NCBI GenBank assembly: GCA_937874965.1
Contig: CALNCD010000103.1
Span: 1 to 14,907, forward strand
DNA from: an uncultured Erysipelotrichaceae bacterium
GTDB taxonomy: Bacteria; Bacillota_I; Bacilli_A; Erysipelotrichales; Erysipelotrichaceae
Direction: 5' to 3'
Length of the DNA: 14,907 nucleotides
Both the position numbers and the translations under genes were made by a program. The notes below the pieces were generated by a model. It made no database searches and was not told where the DNA came from. It saw only the letters and a list, made by a program, of their open reading frames with translations. Of the stretch, positions 6,660 through 14,304 are shown in pieces (position 1 is the stretch's first letter; every line of letters starts with the position of its first letter).

Positions 6660-7623
6660 ACGGAAAATCAGGAACCGGCTGTTTTTAGCTGGATTAGCCT
6701 GCGTGCTTGTGGTTGGCGGGGTTTTCGCATTTCGTAAACTGACCCAGAAGCCTACGGATCCTCGCTCTCAGGTTGAGATAAAACTCAGTGAGCAAGGATA
6801 TCCTGAGGAAGTGATTCGCACGATTCTGCCGCTTTCCTCGGATAAAATCAATTATCTTCTGGCACAGGACTACGATGTGCAGCGGACAAATCTGATTCTT
6901 GATCCATATGCAACCTTGGCTAATCTCGACCGCTACATGGCGTATACTCAAGCACATCCGGAAGATTCCGTTGATACGGTGGTGCTGATGGTCAATATCA
7001 ATCGTGACTATCCGTTCTATACACACACTAGTGAAGTCAGTGACCCGGATAATCTATTGGTTATCGTCAATAAATACTATGGGCTGCCCAAGACCTACGA
7101 GCCCGATGATCTGGTGGACATCGAAGCAGCTTATAACGGGAGAACAGATGGAATGAAGGTTACTGTCCGCAAGGCGGCAGCCGATGCTTTTTATGCGATG
7201 AACGATGCACTGAAACAGCAGACGGGTATGGTCGTGAAGACGACAACGGCTTTTCGGGACTATGCTTTTCAAAATAATCTCTATACGTTTTACACCGCGG
7301 CCTACGGTCAGGAAAAAGCTGATCTGGAGTCGGCGCGTCCGGGTTTCTCAGAACATCAGACCGGTTTAGCCATGGATATCAATGCCAATGGTGATATTAT
7401 TGACGATTTCATGTATTCTCAGCAGTATCAATGGGTGAAAGATCACGCCCATGAATTCGGTTTTATTATCCGTTACCAGGAATCGTTGACGGAGATTACC
7501 GGCTACAAAAAAGAAGAATGGCATCTGCGTTATGTCGGCATTGAGCATGCGACCGCCATTTTCAACCAATCCATCTCACTGGAGGAATATGTCATGCGTC
7601 TGAATTCAGGAGTCAGCCAATAA
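6649..7623 (+). CDS. VanY-type D-alanyl-D-alanine carboxypeptidase (peptidase M15)
   Basis: This 324-residue zinc D,D-carboxypeptidase removes the terminal D-Ala from peptidoglycan stems outside the membrane. An N-terminal anchor lies at about residues 10-28 after a basic start. The middle region has the NKYYGLPKTYEPDDLV segment common before the catalytic domain. The zinc site is complete: SEHQTGLAMDI gives His236 and Asp243, and EEWHLRYVG gives the catalytic Glu289 and the third ligand His292. It begins inside the capA coding region (11-base overlap), with a ggtgg ribosome site. There is no vanA/vanH/vanX or VanRS here, so housekeeping wall trimming is more likely than glycopeptide resistance. 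No convincing terminator follows before the next promoter. Confidence 0.92.
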   Translation: MANKRKIRNRLFLAGLACVLVVGGVFAFRKLTQKPTDPRSQVEIKLSEQGYPEEVIRTILPLSSDKINYLLAQDYDVQRTNLILDPYATLANLDRYMAYTQAHPEDSVDTVVLMVNINRDYPFYTHTSEVSDPDNLLVIVNKYYGLPKTYEPDDLVDIEAAYNGRTDGMKVTVRKAAADAFYAMNDALKQQTGMVVKTTTAFRDYAFQNNLYTFYTAAYGQEKADLESARPGFSEHQTGLAMDINANGDIIDDFMYSQQYQWVKDHAHEFGFIIRYQESLTEITGYKKEEWHLRYVGIEHATAIFNQSISLEEYVMRLNSGVSQ

Positions 7624-7649
7624 TCCCTGAATTGATGAGTGACCTTACC

Positions 7650-7678
7650 TTTACAGTGATTCGCTTTACCCGTATAAT
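7650..7678 (+). promoter_or_regulatory. Promoter of the DUF3284-DUF1361-GNAT-cyclophilin operon
   Basis: TTTACA (7650-7655), a 17-base spacer and a perfect TATAAT (7673-7678) lie just before the gene at 7699. Confidence 0.75.
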
Positions 7679-7698
7679 TAAGTCATTGAGGTAACGGT

Positions 7699-8121
7699 AT
7701 GATTAAAGGAAAACGAACAGTCGAAATGCCTCTGGAAAAAGTCTATGCTGTCGTGGAAATGCAATTTGCGAAGACATTCAAGACCAGTCCAGGGAAACTC
7801 GCTGGTGCAACATTGAAAACAAAACGCACAACAGCAAAACAAGCGGTTGAGGTCAAGCAGGAAATTATAACGCTGGTAAAAAATGAATCCATTGTTTTTA
7901 CTACGGAAAGCCTTGTAGATCGTGTTACTACCGGGTATTTGTTTGCTGGGGATGATCACGCTACAACGATAACCCTTTTTGAAAAAGGAACCGGGATTAA
8001 CAGTCCTTTCCGTACAGTTTTCTATGCAATTGTCTCGTTGCCTTTGATTAATCTTTTCGGAAAGCAGAAACTCAAGAAAAGACTGGACGGCCTTGCCCAG
8101 TTTATGGAAGCCAATGCGTGA
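7699..8121 (+). CDS. DUF3284-like small protein (possible SRPBCC/START-like fold)
   Basis: This 140-residue soluble protein has no signal peptide. The layout is an N-terminal strand with a helix (EMPLEKVYAVVEMQFAKTF), a basic middle (LKTKRTTAKQAVEVKQEI), a string of beta strands, and a C-terminal amphipathic helix that is strongly basic (FGKQKLKKRLDGLAQFMEA). This order resembles DUF3284 proteins, which are thought to adopt a ligand-binding helix-grip fold. The assignment is from overall pattern, and no catalytic residue can be named. A GAGGT site lies before the ATG, and the gene is the first of a four-gene operon with its own promoter. Its stop overlaps the likely start of the next gene. 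Confidence 0.6.
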   Translation: MIKGKRTVEMPLEKVYAVVEMQFAKTFKTSPGKLAGATLKTKRTTAKQAVEVKQEIITLVKNESIVFTTESLVDRVTTGYLFAGDDHATTITLFEKGTGINSPFRTVFYAIVSLPLINLFGKQKLKKRLDGLAQFMEANA

Positions 8122-8809
8122 AATGAAGGATTTTATGAAGACCTATTGGTCCTTGTTTGTGCTTGGGATCGCGTATTGTCTGATAGGGCTCGCTATTAGT
8201 GCTTTTCTGGATATCTATATGGGAACCGTGATGATCTGGAATCTGTTTTTAGGGATCCTTCCTTATTTTTTTATCCGTCTTTCCCGGCTTGGCTCTCCCC
8301 GGCATAATCGCTTCCTGGGAATTGCCTTTGCCCTGCTTTGGCTGTTGTTCTTTCCGAATTCAGTCTATCTTGTTACCGATCTTATTCACATTAATTCCAG
8401 TGATTTCTATCTGTCCATCAACTATGAAACAACATATTATCAGAATATTCTGGTGTGGATTGAGTTTATCTACATTGCCTGCGGGGTTCTTTTCGGAACG
8501 CTGGTCGGAATGATTTCATTGGATGATGTCTATCGTTATCTCAGAAAAATGCATGGCCGTTTCAGTGCCTGGGGAAGTTTAGGTGCCATCTGTCTTTTGA
8601 CTGGACTTGGTATCTTTATCGGCCGTTTTTTACGGTTGAATTCCTGGGATGCCTTGAAACCGGTGGATTTGATGCAGGCCATTATGAATGCCTTCAATCA
8701 ATTCAGTATCTATTATATTGTACTGATTGCCTTGTACACCTTGTTTGTCTTTGCTCTTGTCCATGCTTTGCGCAATTCACACCTGCGAAAGGAGACTGAC
8801 CATGATTAA
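8114..8809 (+). CDS. DUF1361 integral membrane protein
   Basis: This protein of about 231 residues has around six membrane segments. It carries the DUF1361 signature: MIWNLFLGILPYF, then LLWLLFFPNSVYLVTDLIHI, and later LDDVYRYL near a cytoplasmic turn. The function of the family is not established. Start choice is uncertain: 8114 is used (GGAAG just upstream, eight-base overlap with the preceding stop), but 8123 and 8135 are also in frame, and 8135 has AAGGA four bases before it. The difference affects at most seven residues before the first membrane helix. The gene overlaps the GNAT gene by eight bases at its 3' end. Confidence 0.8.
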   Translation: MREMKDFMKTYWSLFVLGIAYCLIGLAISAFLDIYMGTVMIWNLFLGILPYFFIRLSRLGSPRHNRFLGIAFALLWLLFFPNSVYLVTDLIHINSSDFYLSINYETTYYQNILVWIEFIYIACGVLFGTLVGMISLDDVYRYLRKMHGRFSAWGSLGAICLLTGLGIFIGRFLRLNSWDALKPVDLMQAIMNAFNQFSIYYIVLIALYTLFVFALVHALRNSHLRKETDHD

Positions 8810-9230
8810 ACCTTTTCTTACGCGGGATATCAGTCTGGTTATGCAGTTCTGGATTGCAACCCAGGAAGAACGTTACCCGAAATCAGTGCGAACTGTTCTG
8901 GATGGCTATGAAACGGTTATGAAGCATTATTTGGAGGATGACGCATTATTCTGCTATGAGATCGAAGGGCAATGTGTCGGCTATGTGGCTCTTACCCCGC
9001 AGATGGAAATTATCGGACTGTACGTCCAGAAAAGTCACCGTTACAGCGGTATCGGCAGCGCTTTGGTTGAAGCGATGACCTCGAAATTCACTCAGGTTTA
9101 TGTTACACTGGCTGAGCAGGACACCGGTCTTATGCGCTTTTTTGCTTCCAACAGCTTTGCATTGGTTCATGTGGATCATGGAACCCGCAATCAGGTTATC
9201 CTGCAGTATTATCAAGAAGAACGCCATTAG
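8802..9230 (+). CDS. GNAT-family N-acetyltransferase
   Basis: This 142-residue cytosolic acetyltransferase has the acetyl-CoA-binding motif A, IIGLYVQKSHRYSGIGSAL, with the pyrophosphate-binding loop at Arg80-Gly85, followed by the usual helix. The last part (RFFASNSFALVHV) matches the motif B region where GNAT proteins bind or position substrate. The FLTRDISLVMQFWI start is typical of this class. The substrate cannot be told: small GNATs acetylate amines, amino acids or antibiotics. The start at 8802 is fixed by AAAGGAG eight bases upstream; the longer frame to 8727 lies within the DUF1361 gene. It overlaps that gene by eight bases. Confidence 0.85.
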   Translation: MIKPFLTRDISLVMQFWIATQEERYPKSVRTVLDGYETVMKHYLEDDALFCYEIEGQCVGYVALTPQMEIIGLYVQKSHRYSGIGSALVEAMTSKFTQVYVTLAEQDTGLMRFFASNSFALVHVDHGTRNQVILQYYQEERH

Positions 9231-9238
9231 GAGGAACA

Positions 9239-9757
9239 ATGAACAATCCCATCGTTACAATGACGACCAATCAGGGGACTATTACCCTTGAACTCTACCC
9301 GGAAATTGCACCAAACACCGTTTCCAATTTTATCGAACTTGCCGAATCAGGCTTCTATAACGGACTTATTTTCCATCGGGTCATTCCAGGTTTCATGATT
9401 CAAGGGGGAGATCCCAATGGAACAGGCATGGGGGGACCGGGCTATAGCATTAAAGGTGAATTTGCCAGGAATAACGTAGTGAATGAGCTTAAACATAGCC
9501 GCGGTGTTATCAGCATGGCCCGCTCAGGTCATCCGGATTCCGCTGGTTCACAGTTCTTTATCATGGTTGCCGATGCGCCGCATCTGGATGGCGAGTATGC
9601 TGCTTTCGGAAAGGTCATCGACGGTGACAATGTTCTGGACCAGATTGTTATGGTTAAGCGCAATCGCTCTGATAAACCGGATGTTGATCAGATAATCGAA
9701 TCTGTCAGTGTGGAGCTGTTTGATACCACGTATCCAGAAGCAGAGAAAATAAAATAA
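9239..9757 (+). CDS. Cyclophilin-type peptidyl-prolyl cis-trans isomerase
   Basis: This 172-residue cytosolic cyclophilin catalyses cis-trans isomerisation of prolyl peptide bonds and assists protein folding. There is no signal peptide. The core site is intact: FHRVIPGFMIQGGD gives Arg47, Phe52 and Gln55, followed by SAGSQFFIM and the HLDGEYAAFGKV loop. The loop where many eukaryotic cyclophilins have Trp has Tyr120, which is normal for bacterial members. A perfect AGGAGG (9229-9234) overlaps the stop of the GNAT gene, so the two are tightly coupled. It is the last gene of the operon, followed at once by a terminator whose stem overlaps its stop codon. Confidence 0.95.
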   Translation: MNNPIVTMTTNQGTITLELYPEIAPNTVSNFIELAESGFYNGLIFHRVIPGFMIQGGDPNGTGMGGPGYSIKGEFARNNVVNELKHSRGVISMARSGHPDSAGSQFFIMVADAPHLDGEYAAFGKVIDGDNVLDQIVMVKRNRSDKPDVDQIIESVSVELFDTTYPEAEKIK

Positions 9758-9776
9758 AAGGCGCAAGCCTTTTTTT
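9756..9776 (+). terminator. Intrinsic terminator of the cyclophilin operon
   Basis: AAAAGGC (9756-9762), GCAA loop, GCCTTTT (9767-9773), continuing into a T run to 9776. The stem starts within the TAA stop codon. A strong, compact rho-independent terminator. Confidence 0.9.
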
Positions 9777-9788
9777 GTTAAGAACAAT

Positions 9789-9818
9789 AAAAAAGGTAAC
9801 AAGAGGGAACTTGTTACC
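9789..9818 (-). terminator. Intrinsic terminator of the minus-strand peptidase/DUF1294 operon
   Basis: On the minus strand, GGTAACAAG and CTTGTTACC (9-bp stem, 9795-9818) enclose a 6-base loop and are followed by six T residues. It faces the plus-strand terminator just to its left, as expected between convergent operons. Confidence 0.85.
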
Positions 9819-9820
9819 AA

Positions 9821-9859
9821 TGCTTTGAGGGGATGTAAAGCATTACAATCATTTGATTG
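9821..9859. repeat. Two further small hairpins in the convergent intergenic region
   Basis: TGCTTT (9821-9826) pairs with AAAGCA (9837-9842), and CAATC (9846-9850) pairs with GATTG (9855-9859). Their role is not known; they could protect the 3' end of the minus-strand transcript. Confidence 0.4.
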
Positions 9860-9905
9860 CATAGTCATTCTATCATTCTTGGCAAAAAGATGCAAGCATT
9901 TTATC

Positions 9906-10175
9906 CTACGATTCAAGGCGGATTGAGAAATAGCAAATCAGGATGATGCAGCCAACCTGAAGGATTATCAGAAGAATCAGCTTGAGTAGAAAAGAAGTCT
10001 TGCGGGTTTTGTGATGAAAGACAAGCATCGCAGCCAGGGAGCCAAGGGTGCCGCCCAAGCCGGTAATCGTCAGCAGGAAACGTTCAGATACGCGCGGTCC
10101 GTGGTGGATGGCTTGGTATTTGTCATAAGCGAAACAGGCAAAACTGAGCACGGTAAGAAGAATGAGATAGATCAT
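9906..10175 (-). CDS. DUF1294 small membrane protein
   Basis: This 89-residue protein has the DUF1294 pattern: CFAYDKYQAIHHGPRVSERF, then GLGGTLGSLAAMLVFHHKTRK, and a C-terminal membrane segment. The HKTRK with the GG helix and the YDK start are the family marks. Three hydrophobic stretches suggest an inner-membrane protein. The family's function is not known. Its ATG overlaps the stop of the upstream peptidase gene (four bases), so the two are translationally coupled. The 3' end lies about 90 bases before the minus-strand terminator. Confidence 0.85.
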   Translation of the reverse strand: MIYLILLTVLSFACFAYDKYQAIHHGPRVSERFLLTITGLGGTLGSLAAMLVFHHKTRKTSFLLKLILLIILQVGCIILICYFSIRLES

Positions 10176-11227
10176 TGAATGACAGGGTTATCCTTCGGGT
10201 AGTCATTGAGGACTTCAACCCCTGTTTCAGTTGCGATGACCAGGTCTTCAATCCGGACTCCGGTTTGACCAGGCAAGTAAATGCCCGGTTCGATGGAAAA
10301 AATCATGCCTGGCTCAATTTTCGCATGGTTACTGGCAGAGACATCATAGGGTTCATGAACACTTTGGCCGATGCCGTGTCCGGTTCGATGGACAAAGTAC
10401 GCGCCATATCCGGCATCTTCAATAACCTGGCGAGCAGCGCCATCAACATCGGCGAAGGTTGCCCCTGGTTTGACTGCCGCGATTCCGGCTAGATTTGCGC
10501 GCAGGCAGATTTCATAAAGAGGTTCAGGTGCTGTTCTGAAATAGAAGGTCCGGGTCATGTCTGAATTGAATCCCTGGTAAATGCCGCCCATATCGACAAC
10601 GAGCGTATCTTTGGGCTGGAGTTTCTTATCCGTAGGGGTTGCATGGGGATCAGCGATGTTGGCGTTGATGGAGACAATCGGTTCAAAGCTGCAGCCACTC
10701 AGTCCGTCTTCAGCCTGCCACTCCATTATTCTGGCTGCCAGTTCCTGCTCACTCATTCCTTCGTGGATATAGGCTCTGACTTTACCCATGATTGTATCGT
10801 TCTTGCGGGAGGCAATCCGCATCATTTCCTGCTCTGCAGGTGATTTGATAGCCCGCTGACGGTCAATCAGCCAGGAACCATTGAAACAGTGATAACGCTG
10901 TGTTGCTTGCAGGTCGAGGAGGTATCGGGATTCCATATGCCCATCGACGGCCAGCTCACCGTCCTGAAGAACCTGGGTTAAGCGATCGATGACAGCATCA
11001 GCATCGTTGATGACCTGCAGGGTAAAGTCTGGATCCGGGTTAGGGGTAAACAGTTTGTTGAGAAGCAGAACCGGCGGCCGATCTGCATACAGGCAAAGCG
11101 CGATAAAGCGTTCTCCGACATCGAAGAATTGATGAATCAGGTAGTGAATGGATACGGGATCCGTAATTAGACTTTGAGGGATTCTTTCAGTCTGCAGGCG
11201 TTTTTGATAGAGTTCTAGTGGTGTCAT
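10172..11227 (-). CDS. M24-family metallopeptidase (Xaa-Pro aminopeptidase/dipeptidase type)
   Basis: This 351-residue cytosolic enzyme is expected to release the N-terminal residue before proline, or split Xaa-Pro dipeptides. An N-terminal creatinase-like domain (about residues 1-125) is followed by a pita-bread catalytic domain. All five dinuclear-metal ligands are present: VVDMGG (Asp212), SDMTRTF (Asp223), GHGIG (His284), SIEPGIY (Glu313) and RIEDL (Glu327). The start has AAAGGAAA just upstream. The length fits bacterial Xaa-Pro dipeptidases and aminopeptidases, and the two cannot be separated from sequence. It is the first gene of the minus-strand operon, divergent from the unknown 118-residue gene. 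Confidence 0.92.
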   Translation of the reverse strand: MTPLELYQKRLQTERIPQSLITDPVSIHYLIHQFFDVGERFIALCLYADRPPVLLLNKLFTPNPDPDFTLQVINDADAVIDRLTQVLQDGELAVDGHMESRYLLDLQATQRYHCFNGSWLIDRQRAIKSPAEQEMMRIASRKNDTIMGKVRAYIHEGMSEQELAARIMEWQAEDGLSGCSFEPIVSINANIADPHATPTDKKLQPKDTLVVDMGGIYQGFNSDMTRTFYFRTAPEPLYEICLRANLAGIAAVKPGATFADVDGAARQVIEDAGYGAYFVHRTGHGIGQSVHEPYDVSASNHAKIEPGMIFSIEPGIYLPGQTGVRIEDLVIATETGVEVLNDYPKDNPVIQ

Positions 11228-11253
11228 GGTTTTTCCTTTCTGAGGGCGTCCTG

Positions 11254-11290
11254 TTTTAATCTTAAGCCAGAGTATGGTAAAATGTAAATG
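11254..11290. promoter_or_regulatory. Overlapping divergent promoter region
   Basis: For the minus strand, TTTACA and TAAGAT are 18 bases apart upstream of the peptidase gene. For the plus strand, TTTAAT (11255-11260) and TAAAAT (11278-11283) are 17 bases apart upstream of the gene at 11307. The two promoters occupy the same stretch, so they may interfere. Confidence 0.5.
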
Positions 11291-11306
11291 GAAAGGGAGT
11301 GAACTG

Positions 11307-11663
11307 ATGAAAGATTTTAGATATCGAAACGTGGTGAATGTTCGGGAGAATGGACAGATCTCGGATTTTCAGTTGATCATGCTGTCCTTTCGGCCGATCA
11401 GTTTCTATGAAATTGATGACAACTATGAAGAACTGTGTCAGGAAATTATCGATCAGGTGGATAATGTAACCCAGCGTTCCAGTATGCTGCAGTTTATCTC
11501 CGCTTTTAAATCAACGATTGATTCCCAAAGTGTCGAACCGATGCGTAACTACCTGAAAGCCTTGAATACCGGGCGGCTGAGCCTCGAACAGCAAGATGGC
11601 ATCTGCAAGTCCATTCAGAGCTTTCTGGAGTACAATGCCAATCAGACACACCTCTATAATTAA
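11307..11663 (+). CDS. Hypothetical protein, 118 residues, unknown function
   Basis: No family is recognised. The protein is soluble, acidic and mostly helical, with no signal peptide, no cysteine pair and no clear catalytic motif. An N-terminal strand-like part (NVVNVRENGQISDFQLIMLS) is followed by helices with the segments NYEELCQEIIDQVDNVTQ and SLEQQDGICKSIQSFLEYN. The start at 11307 is chosen for the gggag ribosome site upstream; an ATG at 11274 lies inside the promoter region. It has its own terminator and is separate from kdpD. It sits between a divergent peptidase and the kdpDE pair, with no operon link to either. Confidence 0.7.
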   Translation: MKDFRYRNVVNVRENGQISDFQLIMLSFRPISFYEIDDNYEELCQEIIDQVDNVTQRSSMLQFISAFKSTIDSQSVEPMRNYLKALNTGRLSLEQQDGICKSIQSFLEYNANQTHLYN

Positions 11664-11666
11664 TTG

Positions 11667-11685
11667 AACGGCTGCGGCCGTTTTT
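11667..11685 (+). terminator. Intrinsic terminator of the unknown 118-residue gene
   Basis: AACGGC (11667-11672), TGCG loop, GCCGTT (11677-11682), followed by T residues to 11685. It lies just after the stop codon. Confidence 0.85.
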
Positions 11686-11700
11686 CACATTGTCAGGAAG

Positions 11701-11729
11701 TTGTGCTAAAATGGTGTAAACGCTAGAAT
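11701..11729 (+). promoter_or_regulatory. Possible kdpDE promoter
   Basis: TTGTGC (11701-11706) and TAGAAT (11724-11729) are 17 bases apart. The -35 box is weak. A start of transcription near 11736 would exclude the ATG at 11734 and fit a start codon at 11755. Confidence 0.4.
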
Positions 11730-11754
11730 AGGGATGATTGGATGTGGTGAAGAC

Positions 11755-14304
11755 ATGGGTGAATTGAAGTTATTTCTAGGCTATACCTCAGGAGTAGGGA
11801 AAACCTATGCAATGCTGGATGAGGCACGTGAACGTCTCAGAGCCAATCAGGAAGTCATCCTCGGCGATCTCGATATTCAGCATGATCAGGAACTCATTGA
11901 CATGAGCCAGTTGTTCTATCGCCTGCCGAAAACAATGGTTCATCAGATGAGCTGTTTTGATGTGGACAAAGCGGTGGCTCGTAAACCTGACCTGCTTCTG
12001 CTTGAAAATCTAGGCTATTTGAATCCTGAAGGGCTTCATTTCAAGACACGTCTGGAAGATGTTGCCTATCTTCTGGAATCCGGTATTGATGTGTATGCAA
12101 CTTTGGATATCGGGGATATTTTGGGGTATCAAGAATTACTGAGGCCTATTCTTCATCATTCTGTCCGTTATCCGATTGATGATCGGGTTTTTGAGCTTGC
12201 CAGTTCCGTGCGCTTGATCGACATGGATCCTCAGGACCTGATTGCCCGCTATCATATCAAGCATATTCAGGCGCCGCTCCATACCAAGCAGGAATTGTCG
12301 TTTCTGCGTGAGTTGGCCTTGCAGAAAACAACTGAACATGTCCAGTTGAAACATTACTTCAAATTGGAGGAGGCTTCGGTCCTCTATGTTTTTACCCCGG
12401 AAAAAGAAAGTCTGGACCTCATCCGTTGGACTGCCCGTTATGCGGGAGCGTGCCGGATGGGATGGAAGGTGCTTTACGTTGCTGAATCCGAAGACCAGCT
12501 GGAAGACGCTCAGCGTGATGTAATTGATCAAGCCGGTGCATTGACGCAAAGCCTGGGCGGTCAGTTTGAAATTCTCCATGCCAAGGCAATTGTGGGTGTT
12601 TTGGCTCAGTATGCGGTACGCAATCATGTCAGTGATCTGGTGATTGATGCCTATTTCTTTGATGCTTACGGAATTGGACTGAGCCGATATCTTCCTTGGG
12701 AGCTTTGGAAAAGCCGCTTCGGATCCATTAATGTTCATACGATGAATACCGGCAGCCTGCAACTGCGGAGGAAGCGGCGTCACCGGTCTCAGAGGACCTC
12801 ATGGCAGGATATTCTTAAGCTGGTGGCGGTTCTGGTTCTTACAACGTTAACCGGATTGCTTTTCCGGCAGCTGAAGATTGGCGAGGCCAATATCATGCTG
12901 GTTTATCTTCTGGGGATTATTCTGCTGGCCCGGCATACCTATGGGTACAGGTACGGAATTATCGCTTCTCTGGTGGCGATGCTTTTGTTCAGTTATTTCT
13001 TTATTGAGCCCTATAATACGCTTTACTCGACATTTACGCATTATCCGCTGGTCTTTGTCGTGATGATTGCTTTAACGATTGTGATCAGCACGATGACCAT
13101 GTCGCATAAGAAACAGACCCTGCTGGCTATGCGCAGCGAAGAGCGTTCGACCCTGCTGTATCAGATTAACCAGGATCTTCTGAAACTCAGTGCCCAAGGT
13201 GAAATCGTCTCCTATGTTGCCGGGTTGGTCTCCACTGCATTCAATGCATCGGTTATTCTTTTCACGGAAGACTATCCCCATGGCTATCTGCATTTATTGA
13301 ATGAACGGGATCAGCGGACCTTTCAAGCAGATCTGGATCAAGATATCCTGGCAACGATTTACCAAACCCAGCAGAAACTCAGCCATGATGCTTCAGGGAA
13401 TGCTTCGATCAAGGGATACTATGTTCCCTTGACCAGCAACCAGCACGTAATTGCGGTGATCGGATTAGTGCTTGAACATCCTTTGGATTTGGAAAGCGAA
13501 GGATTTCTGAATACGATTCTTTCTCAGGTGGTTATTGTGTTTCAACGTCAGCAACTGATGATGAAACAACAGCGTCTGCAGATGGATCAAGAACGCGAGA
13601 AACTACGCAATCAGCTTTTGCGCGCCATCTCCCATGATCTTCGCACACCGCTCACGACTATCCTGGGATCATCGTCAACCTTGCTTGAGCATCTGGATGC
13701 CATCAGCCATGACCAGCAACGGAAACTGTTGGAGAACATTCACAGCGATGCCAACTGGCTTCTGAGAATGGTAGAGAATGTCTTGCTGATCACTAAAATG
13801 CAGGCAGAGTCGTTCCAGCTTCATCCGGTGTTGGAATACATGGATGAAGTACTGGCCCAGGTCTATCAGCGGATCCATCAGCATTTCCCAACCCGTAAGG
13901 TTGAATTTCAAAGCAGTGAAGGGGTTGATCAGATTCCGATGGATGCGATGCTGATCCAGCAGGTCTTCATTAATCTCATTGAAAATGCAATTAAGCATTC
14001 TCCGGAGGATTCGCTGATTCATGTCCGCGTTAAAGCTTTGGATGACCAGGTTGAATGCTTGGTGGATGATCAGGGGGAGGGTCTATCCCAAGCCCAGCTG
14101 GAAACGGTATTCGATCAGAACAAGTCAATGCAGCTCAGCGATATGTCACGGGGGTTAGGAATAGGACTCACGCTTTGTGCCAGCATTATCAAAGCCCATG
14201 GCGGGAAGATGTGGGCTTTGAATCATCGTGATAAAGGGGCACAGTTCGGGTTTACATTACCCATGAAGGAGATTGGTTATGAATCAGCACATCCTCTTGA
14301 TTGA
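11755..14304 (+). CDS. kdpD: KdpD-type sensor histidine kinase
   Basis: This 849-residue membrane kinase is expected to sense potassium or osmotic state and phosphorylate KdpE. Domains in order: an N-terminal KdpD ATP-binding domain with Walker A GYTSGVGKT (residues 9-17), a universal-stress-protein-like domain (about 215-340), a DUF4118 segment of four membrane helices (about 353-450), a GAF-like region, HisKA with SHDLRTPL (phospho-His627), and the ATPase domain with NLIENAIKHS (Asn744), DDQGEGLS and GLGIGLTL. The usual Walker B DELAHTN is replaced by ENLGYLN, so the N-terminal ATP site is altered. The start at 11755 is preferred to 11734 because GELKLFLG is where KdpD proteins begin and ggtga precedes it. 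It overlaps kdpE by 26 bases. Confidence 0.88.
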   Translation: MGELKLFLGYTSGVGKTYAMLDEARERLRANQEVILGDLDIQHDQELIDMSQLFYRLPKTMVHQMSCFDVDKAVARKPDLLLLENLGYLNPEGLHFKTRLEDVAYLLESGIDVYATLDIGDILGYQELLRPILHHSVRYPIDDRVFELASSVRLIDMDPQDLIARYHIKHIQAPLHTKQELSFLRELALQKTTEHVQLKHYFKLEEASVLYVFTPEKESLDLIRWTARYAGACRMGWKVLYVAESEDQLEDAQRDVIDQAGALTQSLGGQFEILHAKAIVGVLAQYAVRNHVSDLVIDAYFFDAYGIGLSRYLPWELWKSRFGSINVHTMNTGSLQLRRKRRHRSQRTSWQDILKLVAVLVLTTLTGLLFRQLKIGEANIMLVYLLGIILLARHTYGYRYGIIASLVAMLLFSYFFIEPYNTLYSTFTHYPLVFVVMIALTIVISTMTMSHKKQTLLAMRSEERSTLLYQINQDLLKLSAQGEIVSYVAGLVSTAFNASVILFTEDYPHGYLHLLNERDQRTFQADLDQDILATIYQTQQKLSHDASGNASIKGYYVPLTSNQHVIAVIGLVLEHPLDLESEGFLNTILSQVVIVFQRQQLMMKQQRLQMDQEREKLRNQLLRAISHDLRTPLTTILGSSSTLLEHLDAISHDQQRKLLENIHSDANWLLRMVENVLLITKMQAESFQLHPVLEYMDEVLAQVYQRIHQHFPTRKVEFQSSEGVDQIPMDAMLIQQVFINLIENAIKHSPEDSLIHVRVKALDDQVECLVDDQGEGLSQAQLETVFDQNKSMQLSDMSRGLGIGLTLCASIIKAHGGKMWALNHRDKGAQFGFTLPMKEIGYESAHPLD

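Noticed and set aside
6649..7623. Vancomycin-resistance cluster suggested by the VanY match
   Set aside because: No vanH, vanA/B, vanX or VanRS is present; VanY-type carboxypeptidases are common housekeeping enzymes.
12136..12783. 215-residue minus-strand open frame inside kdpD
   Set aside because: Long only because of codon bias in the opposite strand; the plus-strand KdpD domains are clear and cover it.
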